Source: Streptomyces sp. NBC_01381
GTDB taxonomy: Bacteria > Actinomycetota > Actinomycetes > Streptomycetales > Streptomycetaceae
Assembly (NCBI RefSeq): GCF_026340305.1
Contig: NZ_JAPEPI010000002.1
Span: 1,674,001-1,738,000 of the forward strand
DNA: 64,000 nt
Direction: 5' to 3'
Within the stretch, counting starts at the first letter, position 1; every line of letters begins with the position of its first letter. Under the pieces are notes generated by a model. It made no database searches. It was given only the letters and a program-made list of their open reading frames with translations, and was not told where the DNA came from. Positions 33,176-41,089 of this stretch are shown in pieces. Position numbers and translations under genes: made by a program.

Positions 33176-34726
33176 GTGGACATCTCCAGGCGCCAAGTGC
33201 TGTGGGCCGGCGGGGCATTGAGTACGGCGGCTCTGCTGACCGGGTGCTCGGGGGACGGTGAATCCTCGTCCGACGCGGCCGGCGCGGGCGGCAAGCCCCG
33301 CAAGGGCGGCACGCTCCGGGTCGGCGCCCTGGGCCGGGCCTCGGCCATCACCCGGGACCCGCACGGCACTCAGACCAACGAGAGCGACTACCTCATCATC
33401 GCCCTCCTGTACGACACGCTCACCGCGCCCGGCGCCAAGAAGAACACCACCCCACGCCTCGCGGCCAGTTGGAAGTCGTCCGAGGACCTGAAGACCTGGC
33501 GCTTCACCATCGCCAAGGGCGCCAAGTTCCACGACGGCACACCCGTCACCGCCGACGACGTCGTCTGGTCGCTGCGCCGGCTGCGCGGCACGCCGTCCGG
33601 TGCGTCACGGCTGCCCGGCATCAAGGCCGAGAACATCAGGGCGGAGGGCGAGGACACGGTCGTCCTCGTCTCCGACTACGCCAACGCCGAACTGCCCCTG
33701 CTCATGCGTCTGACGACCTTCGTGCTCAAGAAGGGCACCAAGGACAAGGAGCTCGGGAAGGCGCCCGGCACCGGTCCTTTCAAGCTCGACTGGTTCCGCT
33801 CCGGCAACGCCCGTCTCGTACGCAATGCGGACTGGCACGGCGGCGAGGTGTACCTGGACGCCATCGAGGTCAAGATCTTCGAGTCGCCGCAGGCGATGTC
33901 CAACGCCCTGATCGCCGGGCAGATCGACCTCGCCTCCAACGTCGGCTCGGTCGCCGCCCGTACGGCGAAGAAGCGCAAGGACATCCAGATCGTGCGCCGC
34001 CCCGACGACATGGCGATGCCCATCGTCATGCGCACCGCCGACGGCCCGTTCGCGGACCCGAAGGTGCGCGAGGCGCTGCGGCTCGCCGTGGACCGCAAGG
34101 CCATGGTCGACCAGGTCCTCTCCGGGTACGGGAGCGTCGGCAACGACATTCTCGGCACCGGCGACCCCGCGTACGACGAGAAGGTCCCGCAGCGTGGCCG
34201 TGACCTCGCCAAGGCCAAGTCCCTGCTGAAGGAAGCGGACTTCGACACGTCCAAGACGTACCGCCTGCTGACCACCGAGGACGTCCCGGGCCTCGCCGAG
34301 TCCGCGACGCTCTTCGCCAGTCAGGTCCGCGAGGCCGGGGTGAAGGTGGAGGTGGTCAAGCAGGAGTCCGCGACCTTCTGGGACAAGACCTGGCTCAAGG
34401 GCGACCTCTACACCACCTACTGGGGCACCAACGACTCGGTGATCTTCCTGGCGAGCAAGACGATGGTCTCCGAGTCCGCGCAGAACGAGGCGGGCTGGAA
34501 GAGCAAGGAGTTCGACGCGGCCTACCGCGAGGCCACCGGCGGCAAGGACGCGGCGGCGCGCGCCGCCGCGCTCGGCGAACTCCAGAAGATCGAGCACGAC
34601 GCGTCCGGCTATCTCCTGTGGGGCGTCGCCGAAGGCATCGACCTGGCCGCCGCCCCCGTGCACGGCCTGCCCGAACTGCCCGGCTACGGACGTGTGCAGC
34701 TCGAGGCGGCATGGCTGGCCCGCTGA
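33176..34726 (+). CDS. ABC importer substrate-binding lipoprotein, family 5 (oligopeptide/nickel type)
   Basis: The 516-residue protein starts at GTG 33176 (GAGGA about 5 nt upstream) with SRRQVLWAGGALSTAALLTG followed by Cys24. This is a twin-arginine-style lipoprotein signal. The SBP_bac_5 domain follows: LRVGALGRASAITRDPHGTQ, then WRFTIAKGAKFHDGTPVTAD, then GTGPFKLDWF, and VREALRLAVDRKAMVDQVLS. Nickel/metallophore-binding proteins such as NikA and CntA belong to this family. With iron boxes upstream and metallophore genes opposite, it probably binds the metal-loaded siderophore. Confidence 0.92.
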   Translation: MDISRRQVLWAGGALSTAALLTGCSGDGESSSDAAGAGGKPRKGGTLRVGALGRASAITRDPHGTQTNESDYLIIALLYDTLTAPGAKKNTTPRLAASWKSSEDLKTWRFTIAKGAKFHDGTPVTADDVVWSLRRLRGTPSGASRLPGIKAENIRAEGEDTVVLVSDYANAELPLLMRLTTFVLKKGTKDKELGKAPGTGPFKLDWFRSGNARLVRNADWHGGEVYLDAIEVKIFESPQAMSNALIAGQIDLASNVGSVAARTAKKRKDIQIVRRPDDMAMPIVMRTADGPFADPKVREALRLAVDRKAMVDQVLSGYGSVGNDILGTGDPAYDEKVPQRGRDLAKAKSLLKEADFDTSKTYRLLTTEDVPGLAESATLFASQVREAGVKVEVVKQESATFWDKTWLKGDLYTTYWGTNDSVIFLASKTMVSESAQNEAGWKSKEFDAAYREATGGKDAAARAAALGELQKIEHDASGYLLWGVAEGIDLAAAPVHGLPELPGYGRVQLEAAWLAR

Positions 34727-35778
34727 GCGGTACGGCGACGGCGTCCGGGACGGGCGTAGGCGGCAAGGGCCCTGGCCCGGGCTCCGGACCCGGCGCCGGC
34801 GGCAGTGCCGCGACGGCGCGCCGGGCCGGACGGGCGGCGCTGTCCGGCGCCCTCCGGCTCGGCGTGCTGCTCGCCCGCCGCGCGCTGCTGCTCGCCGTAC
34901 TGCTCGCCGTCGTCTTCGCCGCCATCGAACTGCTGCCGGGCGACGCCGCCAACGCCACGTCGGAGCGCGGCGAGACCGCCGCCGACCTGGAGCGGCGGCG
35001 CCACCTGCTCGGCCTCGACCAGCCGGTCCTCACCCGCTTCACGGACTGGATGACCGGCCTGCCGTCCGGTGACCTCGGCACGTCCGCGCGCGGCGAGTCC
35101 ATCGCGGAGCTGCTGTCCCGTCCTTTCCCCAACACCCTGCTCCTGGGCGGTCTCGCGCTGCTGGTGACGCTCGCCGTCTCGGTCGGCCTCGGCTGCTGGG
35201 CGGCGCTCAAGCCAGGCGGCACCGCCGACCGGGCCCTCTCCGCCACGGCCACCGGGATCCTCGCGCTGCCCGAGTTCGTCGTCGCGGTGGCCCTGGTGCT
35301 CGTCTTCGCCCTCTGGACCGACCTGCTGCCCGCCGTCACACTGACCGACGCCGACGGCTCACCGGCCTCCTGGCGGATGCTGATCCTGCCCGTACTGGCC
35401 CTGGCCATCCCGCAGATCGGCTGGAACACCCGCATCGTGCGCGCCGCCCTCGCCGACGAGGCGAAGGCCCCGCACGTGGAGAGCGCCGTGATCGACGGAC
35501 TCCCGCGCCACCGGATCCTCACCCACCATCTGCTGCCCGGCGCACTGCCGACCATCGCGGCGGGCATCGCCACCTCGACGGGCATGCTCCTCGGCGGCGC
35601 CGTCGTGGTGGAGACCATCTTCAACTACCCGGGAATCGGCTCGGTACTGGCCGGAGCCGTCGCCGACCGGGACAGCCCGGTAGTGGCCGGAGTCGTCGCC
35701 GTCACCGGCGCGGTCATCACCGGGGTACTCCTGCTCGCCGATCTGGTACGCGCAAGGGCTTCTGGGGGCCGCGTATGA
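34711..35778 (+). CDS. ABC importer permease 1 (DppB/NikB type)
   Basis: The 355-residue protein has an N-terminal Gly/Ala-rich extension, then the DppB-type helices and the permease coupling segment (NTRIVRAALADEAKAPHVES, then AVIDGLPRHRILTHHLLPGA). The motif VVVETIFNYPGIGSVLA is typical of NikB/DppB. It overlaps the lipoprotein gene by 16 bp. Its TGA overlaps an ATG (ATGA at 35775-35778) that begins the reiterated start region of permease 2. Confidence 0.88.
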   Translation: MAGPLSGTATASGTGVGGKGPGPGSGPGAGGSAATARRAGRAALSGALRLGVLLARRALLLAVLLAVVFAAIELLPGDAANATSERGETAADLERRRHLLGLDQPVLTRFTDWMTGLPSGDLGTSARGESIAELLSRPFPNTLLLGGLALLVTLAVSVGLGCWAALKPGGTADRALSATATGILALPEFVVAVALVLVFALWTDLLPAVTLTDADGSPASWRMLILPVLALAIPQIGWNTRIVRAALADEAKAPHVESAVIDGLPRHRILTHHLLPGALPTIAAGIATSTGMLLGGAVVVETIFNYPGIGSVLAGAVADRDSPVVAGVVAVTGAVITGVLLLADLVRARASGGRV

Positions 35779-36071
35779 CCGCCCGGCAGCCCGCGGACCG
35801 CAGCCCCGGGCGGGGCGTCGTGCCGTGGGTCCCGCCTGCGCTCGCGCGCCGTCGACGCTCTGTACGCCGAATCGGGCGAGTTTGGTGCTCGGGCTTTTGG
35901 AGGTCTTGCATGAGCGCCTTGCAAGCTGCGCCGCGGGCTGCGCGTCGCCGTCCCGGGCGGGGTGTTGTGTTGCGGGTTCTGCCCGCGCTCGCGTTGGCCC
36001 CGTGCGCCGTCGATGCTTCGTACGCCGAATCGGGCGAGTTTGGTGCCCGGGCTTTTGGAGGCTTTGCATGA
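35775..36071 (+). CDS. Leader ORF made of two decayed copies of the permease 2 N-terminus
   Basis: This 98-codon frame starts in the ATGA overlap with permease 1 (MTARQPADRSPGRGVVPWVP). It reads through a repeat element into a second copy (MSALQAAPRAARRRPGRGVV at 35910), and ends in an ATGA overlap with the true permease 2 start at 36068. Both copies resemble the real N-terminus (MTALQAAPRAARRRPGRGVV) but stop before the first full membrane helix. I regard it as a translated spacer that keeps ribosomes on the mRNA rather than as a functional protein. Confidence 0.6.
   Translation: MTARQPADRSPGRGVVPWVPPALARRRRSVRRIGRVWCSGFWRSCMSALQAAPRAARRRPGRGVVLRVLPALALAPCAVDASYAESGEFGARAFGGFA
35846..35913 (+). 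repeat. 68-nt start-carrying repeat element, copy R1
   Basis: The block contains TACGCCGAATCGGGCGAGTT, then TGGTGCTCGGGC, and ends TTTTGGAGGTCTTGCATGA. It matches R2 at about 62 of 68 positions. It carries its own Shine-Dalgarno GGAGG and ATG. R1 and R2 are read in different frames, so the element is not conserved as protein. Confidence 0.8.
36004..36071 (+). repeat. 68-nt start-carrying repeat element, copy R2
   Basis: This is the second copy of the element at 35846-35913, exactly 158 bp downstream. Its final ATGA is the start of permease 2. I have the impression that similar blocks occur elsewhere in Streptomyces genomes, but cannot verify it here. Confidence 0.8.
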
Positions 36072-36916
36072 CCGCCCTGCAAGCCGCGCCGCGGGCCGCG
36101 CGTCGCCGTCCCGGGCGGGGTGTCGTGCTGCGGGTGCTGCCCGCGCTCGTGCTCATCGCGGTTGCCGTCGCGGGCCCCTGGCTCGCCCCGCACGCCATCG
36201 ACACCCCGGTCGCCGCCCCGTACGCCGAACCGGGCGGCAAGGCCGTCCTCGGTGGCGATCAGCTCGGGCGTGATGTGCTCAGTCGGCTGCTTGCCGGAGG
36301 GCGTGAGCTCATTGGTACGTCGCTGCTTGTGGCCGCGCTGGTGACCGTGACGGCCGCGCTGCTCGGTGTGCTCGGGGCCCTGCGGCCGCCCGTCGGACGT
36401 GTCGTCGAGCGGGCCGCCGATGTGCTGATGCTGCTGCCCGCCGTGCTCGGCATCCTGCTCATCGCGCTGTCCTGGCCGGGCGGCGGCCGGTTCGCCGTGA
36501 TCGCGGCCGCGGTCGTGATGGGCGTTCCCTATGCCGTACGACTCGTCGCTGGCGCCGCGGCGCCGGTCGCGGCCGCCGGGTACATCGAAGCGGCGGCCGT
36601 CGGCGGGGAACGCCTGTGGCATCTCGTCGTACGCGAGGTCCTGCCCAATCTGCGCGCCACGCTGCTCGCCCTCTTCGGGCTGCGCTTCGTCGCCGCCGTC
36701 TACATCGTCGCCACCGCGGGGTTCCTCCAGGTCGGGCCCCAACCACCCGCCGCCGACTGGGCGTTGATGATCCGGGAGAACTCGGGCGGCATCGTCCTGA
36801 ACCCCTGGGCCGTCCTGGCCCCCAGCATCGCCATCGGCCTGCTCGCCATGAGCGTCAACCTGGCCGCGTCGGCACTCGTCCCGCAGACCGGCCGGAAAGT
36901 GGGGACCGCCCTGTGA
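36068..36916 (+). CDS. ABC importer permease 2 (DppC/NikC type)
   Basis: The 282-residue protein has an N-terminal helix (VLRVLPALVLIAVAVAGPWL), the DppC motif GKAVLGGDQLGRDVLSRLLA and the coupling segment GYIEAAAVGGERLWHLVVRE. It also has the late signature NSGGIVLNPWAVLAPSIAIG. ATG 36068 is preferred because GGAGG is 8 nt upstream, the N-terminus is continuous with the helix and the stop of the leader ORF overlaps it. Its own stop overlaps the GTG of the ATPase gene. Confidence 0.88.
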   Translation: MTALQAAPRAARRRPGRGVVLRVLPALVLIAVAVAGPWLAPHAIDTPVAAPYAEPGGKAVLGGDQLGRDVLSRLLAGGRELIGTSLLVAALVTVTAALLGVLGALRPPVGRVVERAADVLMLLPAVLGILLIALSWPGGGRFAVIAAAVVMGVPYAVRLVAGAAAPVAAAGYIEAAAVGGERLWHLVVREVLPNLRATLLALFGLRFVAAVYIVATAGFLQVGPQPPAADWALMIRENSGGIVLNPWAVLAPSIAIGLLAMSVNLAASALVPQTGRKVGTAL

Positions 36917-38451
36917 ATCACCTGCCCGACTGGTATCCCGAGGGCCAAGTCCCCGCGTCCGACGTGGCGGTGAGCGTCACGGACCTGACGGTCGCCGCCG
37001 CCGACGGCCGTCTGCTGCTCGACGGCGGCAGCCTGGAGGTGCGCCCCGGCCGCGTCACCGCGCTCGTCGGCCCCTCCGGCTGCGGCAAGACCACCCTCCT
37101 GCGGGCCGTCGCCGGAGCCCTGCCACCGGGGGCCGGGCGCACGGAAGGCCGGGTCGAAGTGCTCGGCCGGGACGTCCTGACCCTTGGCGCCGCCGATCTG
37201 CGCACCCTGCGCAGGCACCGGCTCGCCTACCTCGGCCAGGACCCCGGCACCGGCCTCAACCCCCGGATGAAGGTGCGCGGCCTGCTCGCCGAAGTGGCCG
37301 TCGACCGGACCCCCGCGTCCCTCTCCGCCCTGCTCTCCGAGGTCCAACTCCCCACAGGGCAAGGGATATTGGGCCGCCGCCCCGGCGAACTCTCCGGCGG
37401 TCAGCAGCGCCGCGTGGCCCTGGCCAGGGCGCTCGCCCGCCGCCCCGCCGTGCTGCTCCTCGACGAGCCGACCGCGGGGCTCGACCCGGCCCTGCGCGAC
37501 GAGATCGCCGAACTCCTGCGGCACCTGGCGGGGCATCATCAGCTCGCCGTCGCGCTGTCCTGTCACGACACAGACCTGGTGGCGCGGCTCGCCGACGACG
37601 TCGTGGATCTCTCCCGGGGCAAGGCAGTTCCTCTGCCCGTCCCGCGGGCGACGCCGCGAGCGTTGCCCGAGGGCCCTCCGATCCTCTCCGTCTCCGGGCT
37701 GCGGGCGGCCTTCGTGCGCCGCGGCCGCCGCGTCCCCGTCCTGCACGGCGTCGAGCTCGCCGTCACCCCCGGATCGAGCACGGGCATCGTCGGCGCATCG
37801 GGCTCCGGCAAGACGACCCTGGTCCGCGCGGTCGTCGGCCTCCACCGGCCCACCGGCGGCACGGTCACCCTCGACGGCGTACGCCTTGCCCCCGCCGCCC
37901 AGCGCCGCACCCGCGAACAGTGCCGCCGCCTCCAACTGGTCCCGCAGGACCCCCTGGGCACCCTCAACCCGAGCCGTACGGTGGGCCAGACGCTCGGCCG
38001 CCCGCTGCGCCTGCACCGCAGGACGGAACGCGCCGATGCCCCGGCCCGCGTCCTCGAACTCCTCGAACAGGTCGGGCTCCCCGCGAACTTCGCGGACCGC
38101 TACCCCCATGAACTCTCCGGCGGCCAGCGCCAACGCGCCTCCATCGCACGGGCGTTGGCGGCCGACCCGGACGTACTCGTCTGCGACGAGGTGACGTCCG
38201 CCCTGGACGACGGGACCGCCGCGTCGATCATGGACCTGCTGGAGGAGCTGCGGGACGGCCGAGGGCTCGCCCTGGTCCTCATCAGCCACGACCTCCGCCT
38301 CATCGCCGGCCGCACCGACTCCCTCCTGGTCCTGTCGGAGGGCGAGGCCGTCGAATCGGGCACGACCCGCGATCTCTTCGCCTCCCCGTCCCACCCGGTC
38401 ACCGCCTCACTGGTGGCGGCCGCGGCGGGTCTTCCGGAGCTGCCGGTCTGA
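36913..38451 (+). CDS. Dual-domain ABC importer ATPase (OppD-OppF fusion)
   Basis: The 512-residue protein contains two complete nucleotide-binding domains. NBD1 has GPSGCGKTTLLRA, LSGGQQRRVALARAL and LLLDEPTAGLD. NBD2 has GASGSGKTTLVRA, LSGGQRQRASIARAL and VCDEVTSALD. Such fusions replace DppD and DppF in actinobacterial peptide/nickel importers. GTG 36913 overlaps the permease 2 stop (GTGA). It completes an iron-box-controlled importer of one lipoprotein, two permeases and one double ATPase. Confidence 0.93.
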   Translation: MNHLPDWYPEGQVPASDVAVSVTDLTVAAADGRLLLDGGSLEVRPGRVTALVGPSGCGKTTLLRAVAGALPPGAGRTEGRVEVLGRDVLTLGAADLRTLRRHRLAYLGQDPGTGLNPRMKVRGLLAEVAVDRTPASLSALLSEVQLPTGQGILGRRPGELSGGQQRRVALARALARRPAVLLLDEPTAGLDPALRDEIAELLRHLAGHHQLAVALSCHDTDLVARLADDVVDLSRGKAVPLPVPRATPRALPEGPPILSVSGLRAAFVRRGRRVPVLHGVELAVTPGSSTGIVGASGSGKTTLVRAVVGLHRPTGGTVTLDGVRLAPAAQRRTREQCRRLQLVPQDPLGTLNPSRTVGQTLGRPLRLHRRTERADAPARVLELLEQVGLPANFADRYPHELSGGQRQRASIARALAADPDVLVCDEVTSALDDGTAASIMDLLEELRDGRGLALVLISHDLRLIAGRTDSLLVLSEGEAVESGTTRDLFASPSHPVTASLVAAAAGLPELPV

Positions 38452-38464
38452 TCCGCACCTGCAT

Positions 38465-38500
38465 GCTCCAGCCGTTGCTCCAGCCGTTGCTCCAGCCGTT
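38465..38500 (+). repeat. Three perfect tandem copies of a 12-mer
   Basis: GCTCCAGCCGTT occurs at 38465-38476, 38477-38488 and 38489-38500 without mismatch. It starts 13 bp after the ATPase stop and just before two palindromes upstream of the MFS gene. Confidence 0.9.
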
Positions 38501-38518
38501 CTGAAGCGATCGTTTCAG
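38501..38518. promoter_or_regulatory. Palindrome upstream of the MFS gene, candidate operator
   Basis: CTGAAGCGATCGTTTCAG is symmetric at 16 of 18 positions. It lies 75-92 bp before the MFS start. Confidence 0.45.
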
Positions 38519-38546
38519 AATGTGCTAGCGTCTCGATCGCCAGTTA

Positions 38547-38562
38547 TGGAGCGAGTGCTCCA
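38547..38562. promoter_or_regulatory. Second palindrome upstream of the MFS gene, candidate TetR operator
   Basis: TGGAGCGAGTGCTCCA has perfect 6-bp arms and a 4-bp centre, the usual form of a TetR-family site. The sequence GCTCCAAAA at its end resembles GTTCCAAAA in front of the TetR gene at 40307, so both may be bound by that regulator. Confidence 0.5.
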
Positions 38563-38592
38563 AAAATAGTGGCGCGATCGGGAGGGGCCGCG

Positions 38593-39783
38593 ATGCCGCC
38601 TGCGGTGTACATGGTCGCCCTGGGGATCTTCACCCAGGGGACATCGGAGTTCATGCTGTCCGGGCTGCTTCCGGGCATGGCCGCCGACCTGGGGGTGTCG
38701 ATCCCCGAAGCCGGACTGCTGATCTCCGCCTTCGCCATCGGCATGGTCGTCGGCGCTCCGCTGCTCGCGGTGGCCACCCTGAGCTGGCCGCGCAGGACGG
38801 CGCTCGTCTCCCTGCAGGCGGCCTTCGTCGTCGCCCATGTGATCGGCGCCCTCGCGCCCGATTACGGCGTCCTGTTCGTCACGCGTGTGGTCAGCGCCCT
38901 CGCGTACGCCGGGTACTGGGGCGTGGCCGTGGCCACCGCGGTGGCGCTCGTCCCGGCCGCGGCCAAGGGGCGTGCGGTCGCCGTCGTGGCGGGCGGTCTC
39001 ACGCTGGCCACCGTCGTCGGCGTGCCCGCCGGCACCCTGCTGAGCCAACACTCCAGCTGGCGCGCCGCGTTCTGGGCGGTGGCCGCGGCGACGCTGGTGA
39101 GCCTGGTCTGCACGCTGCTCGTCGTCCCCGGCGGGCGGGGCGAGCAGCCGCGTACGTCGGTGAAGGAGGAGCTGCGGGGTATGGCACGTCCCCAGCTCTG
39201 GCTCTCGTACGCCATCACGGCCTTCGCCTTCGGCGCGGTCATCGTCACCTTCAGCTATCTGGCGTCCCTGCTGACCGAGGTGAGCGGGGTGCCCGAAGGC
39301 TGGGTGCCCGCGGTCCTCGCCCTGTTCGGCGTCGGCGGCATGGCGGGCCTCTTCATCGGCGGCCGCACCGCCGAAGCCCGCCCGCTCGCCACCCTGGGCC
39401 TCGGGCTCGGCGCGCTCGCACTGTTCTCCGCGCTGCTCGCGCTGACGGCCGCGTCCGCCGTCGTGGTCATCGCCCTGGTGTTCCTCCTGGGTGTGGCCGG
39501 ATACGTGACCAATCCCGCCCTGCAGTCACGGGTGTTCACCCTCGCGCCCGCCGCCCCGACGCTGGTCGGCGCCACCAACACGGCCGCGTTCAACGTCGGC
39601 AACACCCTGGCCCCGCTCCTCGGCGGCCTGACCATCGACGCCGGGCTCGGCTACGCCTCCGTGGCCTGGGTCGGCGCCGCGCTCGCCGCAGCGGGCGCCG
39701 GGGCGGTGCTGTGGGCGGCGCGGCTTCAACGGAGCGTGTGCGAGACCCCGGTGAGACGGACGAGAGAAGAAGCAGCCGTATGA
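38593..39783 (+). CDS. MFS exporter (Cmx/CmlR chloramphenicol-resistance-like)
   Basis: The 396-residue protein has twelve hydrophobic segments and starts MPPAVYMVALGIFTQGTSEF. The segment FTQGTSEFMLSGLLPGMAAD is typical of the Cmx/AraJ group of MFS exporters. ATG 38593 has GGAGGGG at 5 nt; a GTG at 38569 is in frame but less well placed. RidA and TetR genes follow on the same strand, so this is probably a regulated efflux unit. Substrate is unknown. Confidence 0.9.
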   Translation: MPPAVYMVALGIFTQGTSEFMLSGLLPGMAADLGVSIPEAGLLISAFAIGMVVGAPLLAVATLSWPRRTALVSLQAAFVVAHVIGALAPDYGVLFVTRVVSALAYAGYWGVAVATAVALVPAAAKGRAVAVVAGGLTLATVVGVPAGTLLSQHSSWRAAFWAVAAATLVSLVCTLLVVPGGRGEQPRTSVKEELRGMARPQLWLSYAITAFAFGAVIVTFSYLASLLTEVSGVPEGWVPAVLALFGVGGMAGLFIGGRTAEARPLATLGLGLGALALFSALLALTAASAVVVIALVFLLGVAGYVTNPALQSRVFTLAPAAPTLVGATNTAAFNVGNTLAPLLGGLTIDAGLGYASVAWVGAALAAAGAGAVLWAARLQRSVCETPVRRTREEAAV

Positions 39784-39812
39784 CAGCCACGACAGGCAGC
39801 CGTATGAGAGAC

Positions 39813-39846
39813 CCGAGAAGAGAAAGAGAAAGAGAAGAGAGAAGCG
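39813..39846 (+). other. Purine-only tract in the ridA leader
   Basis: The stretch from 39813 to 39846 is almost entirely A and G, built from GAGAAGAGAAAGAGAAAGAG-like units, in an otherwise GC-rich context. It directly precedes ATG 39849 and may serve as an extended ribosome-binding or standby region. Read in frame from 39780 it would encode an Arg/Glu-rich N-terminal extension. Confidence 0.6.
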
Positions 39847-39848
39847 AC

Positions 39849-40253
39849 ATGCACCACGACACCTCCGCGACCCGCACCCGGATCACCGCCGACCCCGACT
39901 GGTACGAGTCGGCCGGAATCTCCCTCGGCATCCGCGTCGGCGACCTCGTCTTCACCTCGGGGCAGGCGCCCGTCGACGCCGGCGGGGCGACGGTCGGTGC
40001 CGGGGACTTCGAGGCCCAGGCCCGGCAGGCGCTCGCCAATGTGGCGACCGTCCTCAGCAACGCCGGGTCCGGCCTGGACAAGGCGGTGAAGCTCACGGTC
40101 TTCGTCACCGACATCGCCCACCAGGACGTCTTCGCCGCGCTCCGGGCGCGGTTCTACGTCCCGCCGTTCCCCGCGGAGTCGTTCGTCCAGGTCGCCGCGC
40201 TCGCCGATCCGGCCTGGCTGATCGAGATCGAGGCGGTGGGCGCGGTCGAGTGA
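39849..40253 (+). CDS. RidA family enamine/imine deaminase-like protein
   Basis: The 134-residue protein shows the RidA/YjgF pattern VGDLVFTSGQAPVDAGGATV, QARQALANVATVLSNAGSGL, DKAVKLTVFVTD and the C-terminal LIEIEAVGAVE. RidA proteins hydrolyse reactive enamines; the usual Arg-containing RxxxR segment is not clear here, so this may be a non-archetypal subfamily. ATG 39849 fits family length. In-frame ATGs at 39804 and 39780 (the latter overlapping the MFS stop) would add an Arg/Glu-rich leader. Confidence 0.85.
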   Translation: MHHDTSATRTRITADPDWYESAGISLGIRVGDLVFTSGQAPVDAGGATVGAGDFEAQARQALANVATVLSNAGSGLDKAVKLTVFVTDIAHQDVFAALRARFYVPPFPAESFVQVAALADPAWLIEIEAVGAVE

Positions 40254-40306
40254 GCCTGTCCCCGCCCGGTTCTGTACGCACGTTCCAAAACCCTTAGTGT
40301 GGAGGC

Positions 40307-40885
40307 ATGGCCAGGCCACGAGAGTTCGACGAGGACCGCGTCGTCACCGCCGCCATGGAGACCTTCTGGCGCCACGGTTACGAGGGCACATCGACGCGCG
40401 CGCTGTGCGACAGCACGGGCCTCGGGCCATCCAGCCTCTACAACACCTTCGGCGGCAAGCGGCAGCTCTATCTGCGCGCCCTGAGGCGCTACTACGAGAC
40501 GAGCACCGCCGAGCAGATCGAGATCCTGCGGGGCGACGGTCCTGCCAAGGAGCGGCTGCGGGACATGATGATCCACGCCGTCGACGCCGATCTCGACGAG
40601 GCGGACGGCCGCGGCTGCTTCGCGATCAACACCGCCGTCGAGATCGGCGGGCTCGACCCGGAGGTCAAGGACGCGGTGCGGCGCACCTTCGACCGCGTGG
40701 AGGAGGAGCTGTGCGCGGTCGTGGCGGCGGGCGTGCGCACCGGCGAGCTGCGTTCGACCGGTGATCCGCGGACCGTCGCACGCCGAGTGCAGAGCACGTA
40801 CTACGGCCTGCGCGTGCTCGCCCGGGTGCAGGACGACCGGCGGGTGCTGCTCGACATCGTGGAGAACACGCTCGCGGATCTCTGA
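40307..40885 (+). CDS. TetR/AcrR family regulator
   Basis: The 192-residue protein starts MARPREFDEDRVVTAAMETF and has the HTH TSTRALCDSTGLGPSSLYNT, followed by a GRGCFAINTAVEI ligand domain as in TetR_C_33-like regulators. GGAGG lies just before the ATG. It probably controls the MFS-ridA unit upstream and itself. Confidence 0.92.
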   Translation: MARPREFDEDRVVTAAMETFWRHGYEGTSTRALCDSTGLGPSSLYNTFGGKRQLYLRALRRYYETSTAEQIEILRGDGPAKERLRDMMIHAVDADLDEADGRGCFAINTAVEIGGLDPEVKDAVRRTFDRVEEELCAVVAAGVRTGELRSTGDPRTVARRVQSTYYGLRVLARVQDDRRVLLDIVENTLADL

Positions 40886-41089
40886 CCGAGAGCCTGGACC
40901 GCCGTCGAGAACGCCCCCATGCGCCATAGCCGTTCATGCCAGAACGTGGTGTCCGCATGACGCGGATCTTTGTTCATGCGGCGTATCCCCAGAAGTAATC
41001 GCGGCTGATTGGATGATCCGCGCCACGACCGCCGTGCTCCCGTTCTGGTGCACGGCGGTCTCGACGACCCCCCACCCACAGGAGATTCA

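Noticed and set aside
35775..36071. Leader ORF as an independent functional small protein
   Set aside because: It consists of two imperfect copies of the next gene's N-terminus joined by repeat sequence and lacks a complete domain.
38465..38500. CRISPR-like repeat
   Set aside because: The 12-mers are directly adjacent without spacers and number only three.
39780..39848. Extended RidA starting at the MFS stop overlap
   Set aside because: The added residues are Arg/Glu-rich low complexity and RidA proteins normally begin near MHHD; kept only as an alternative.
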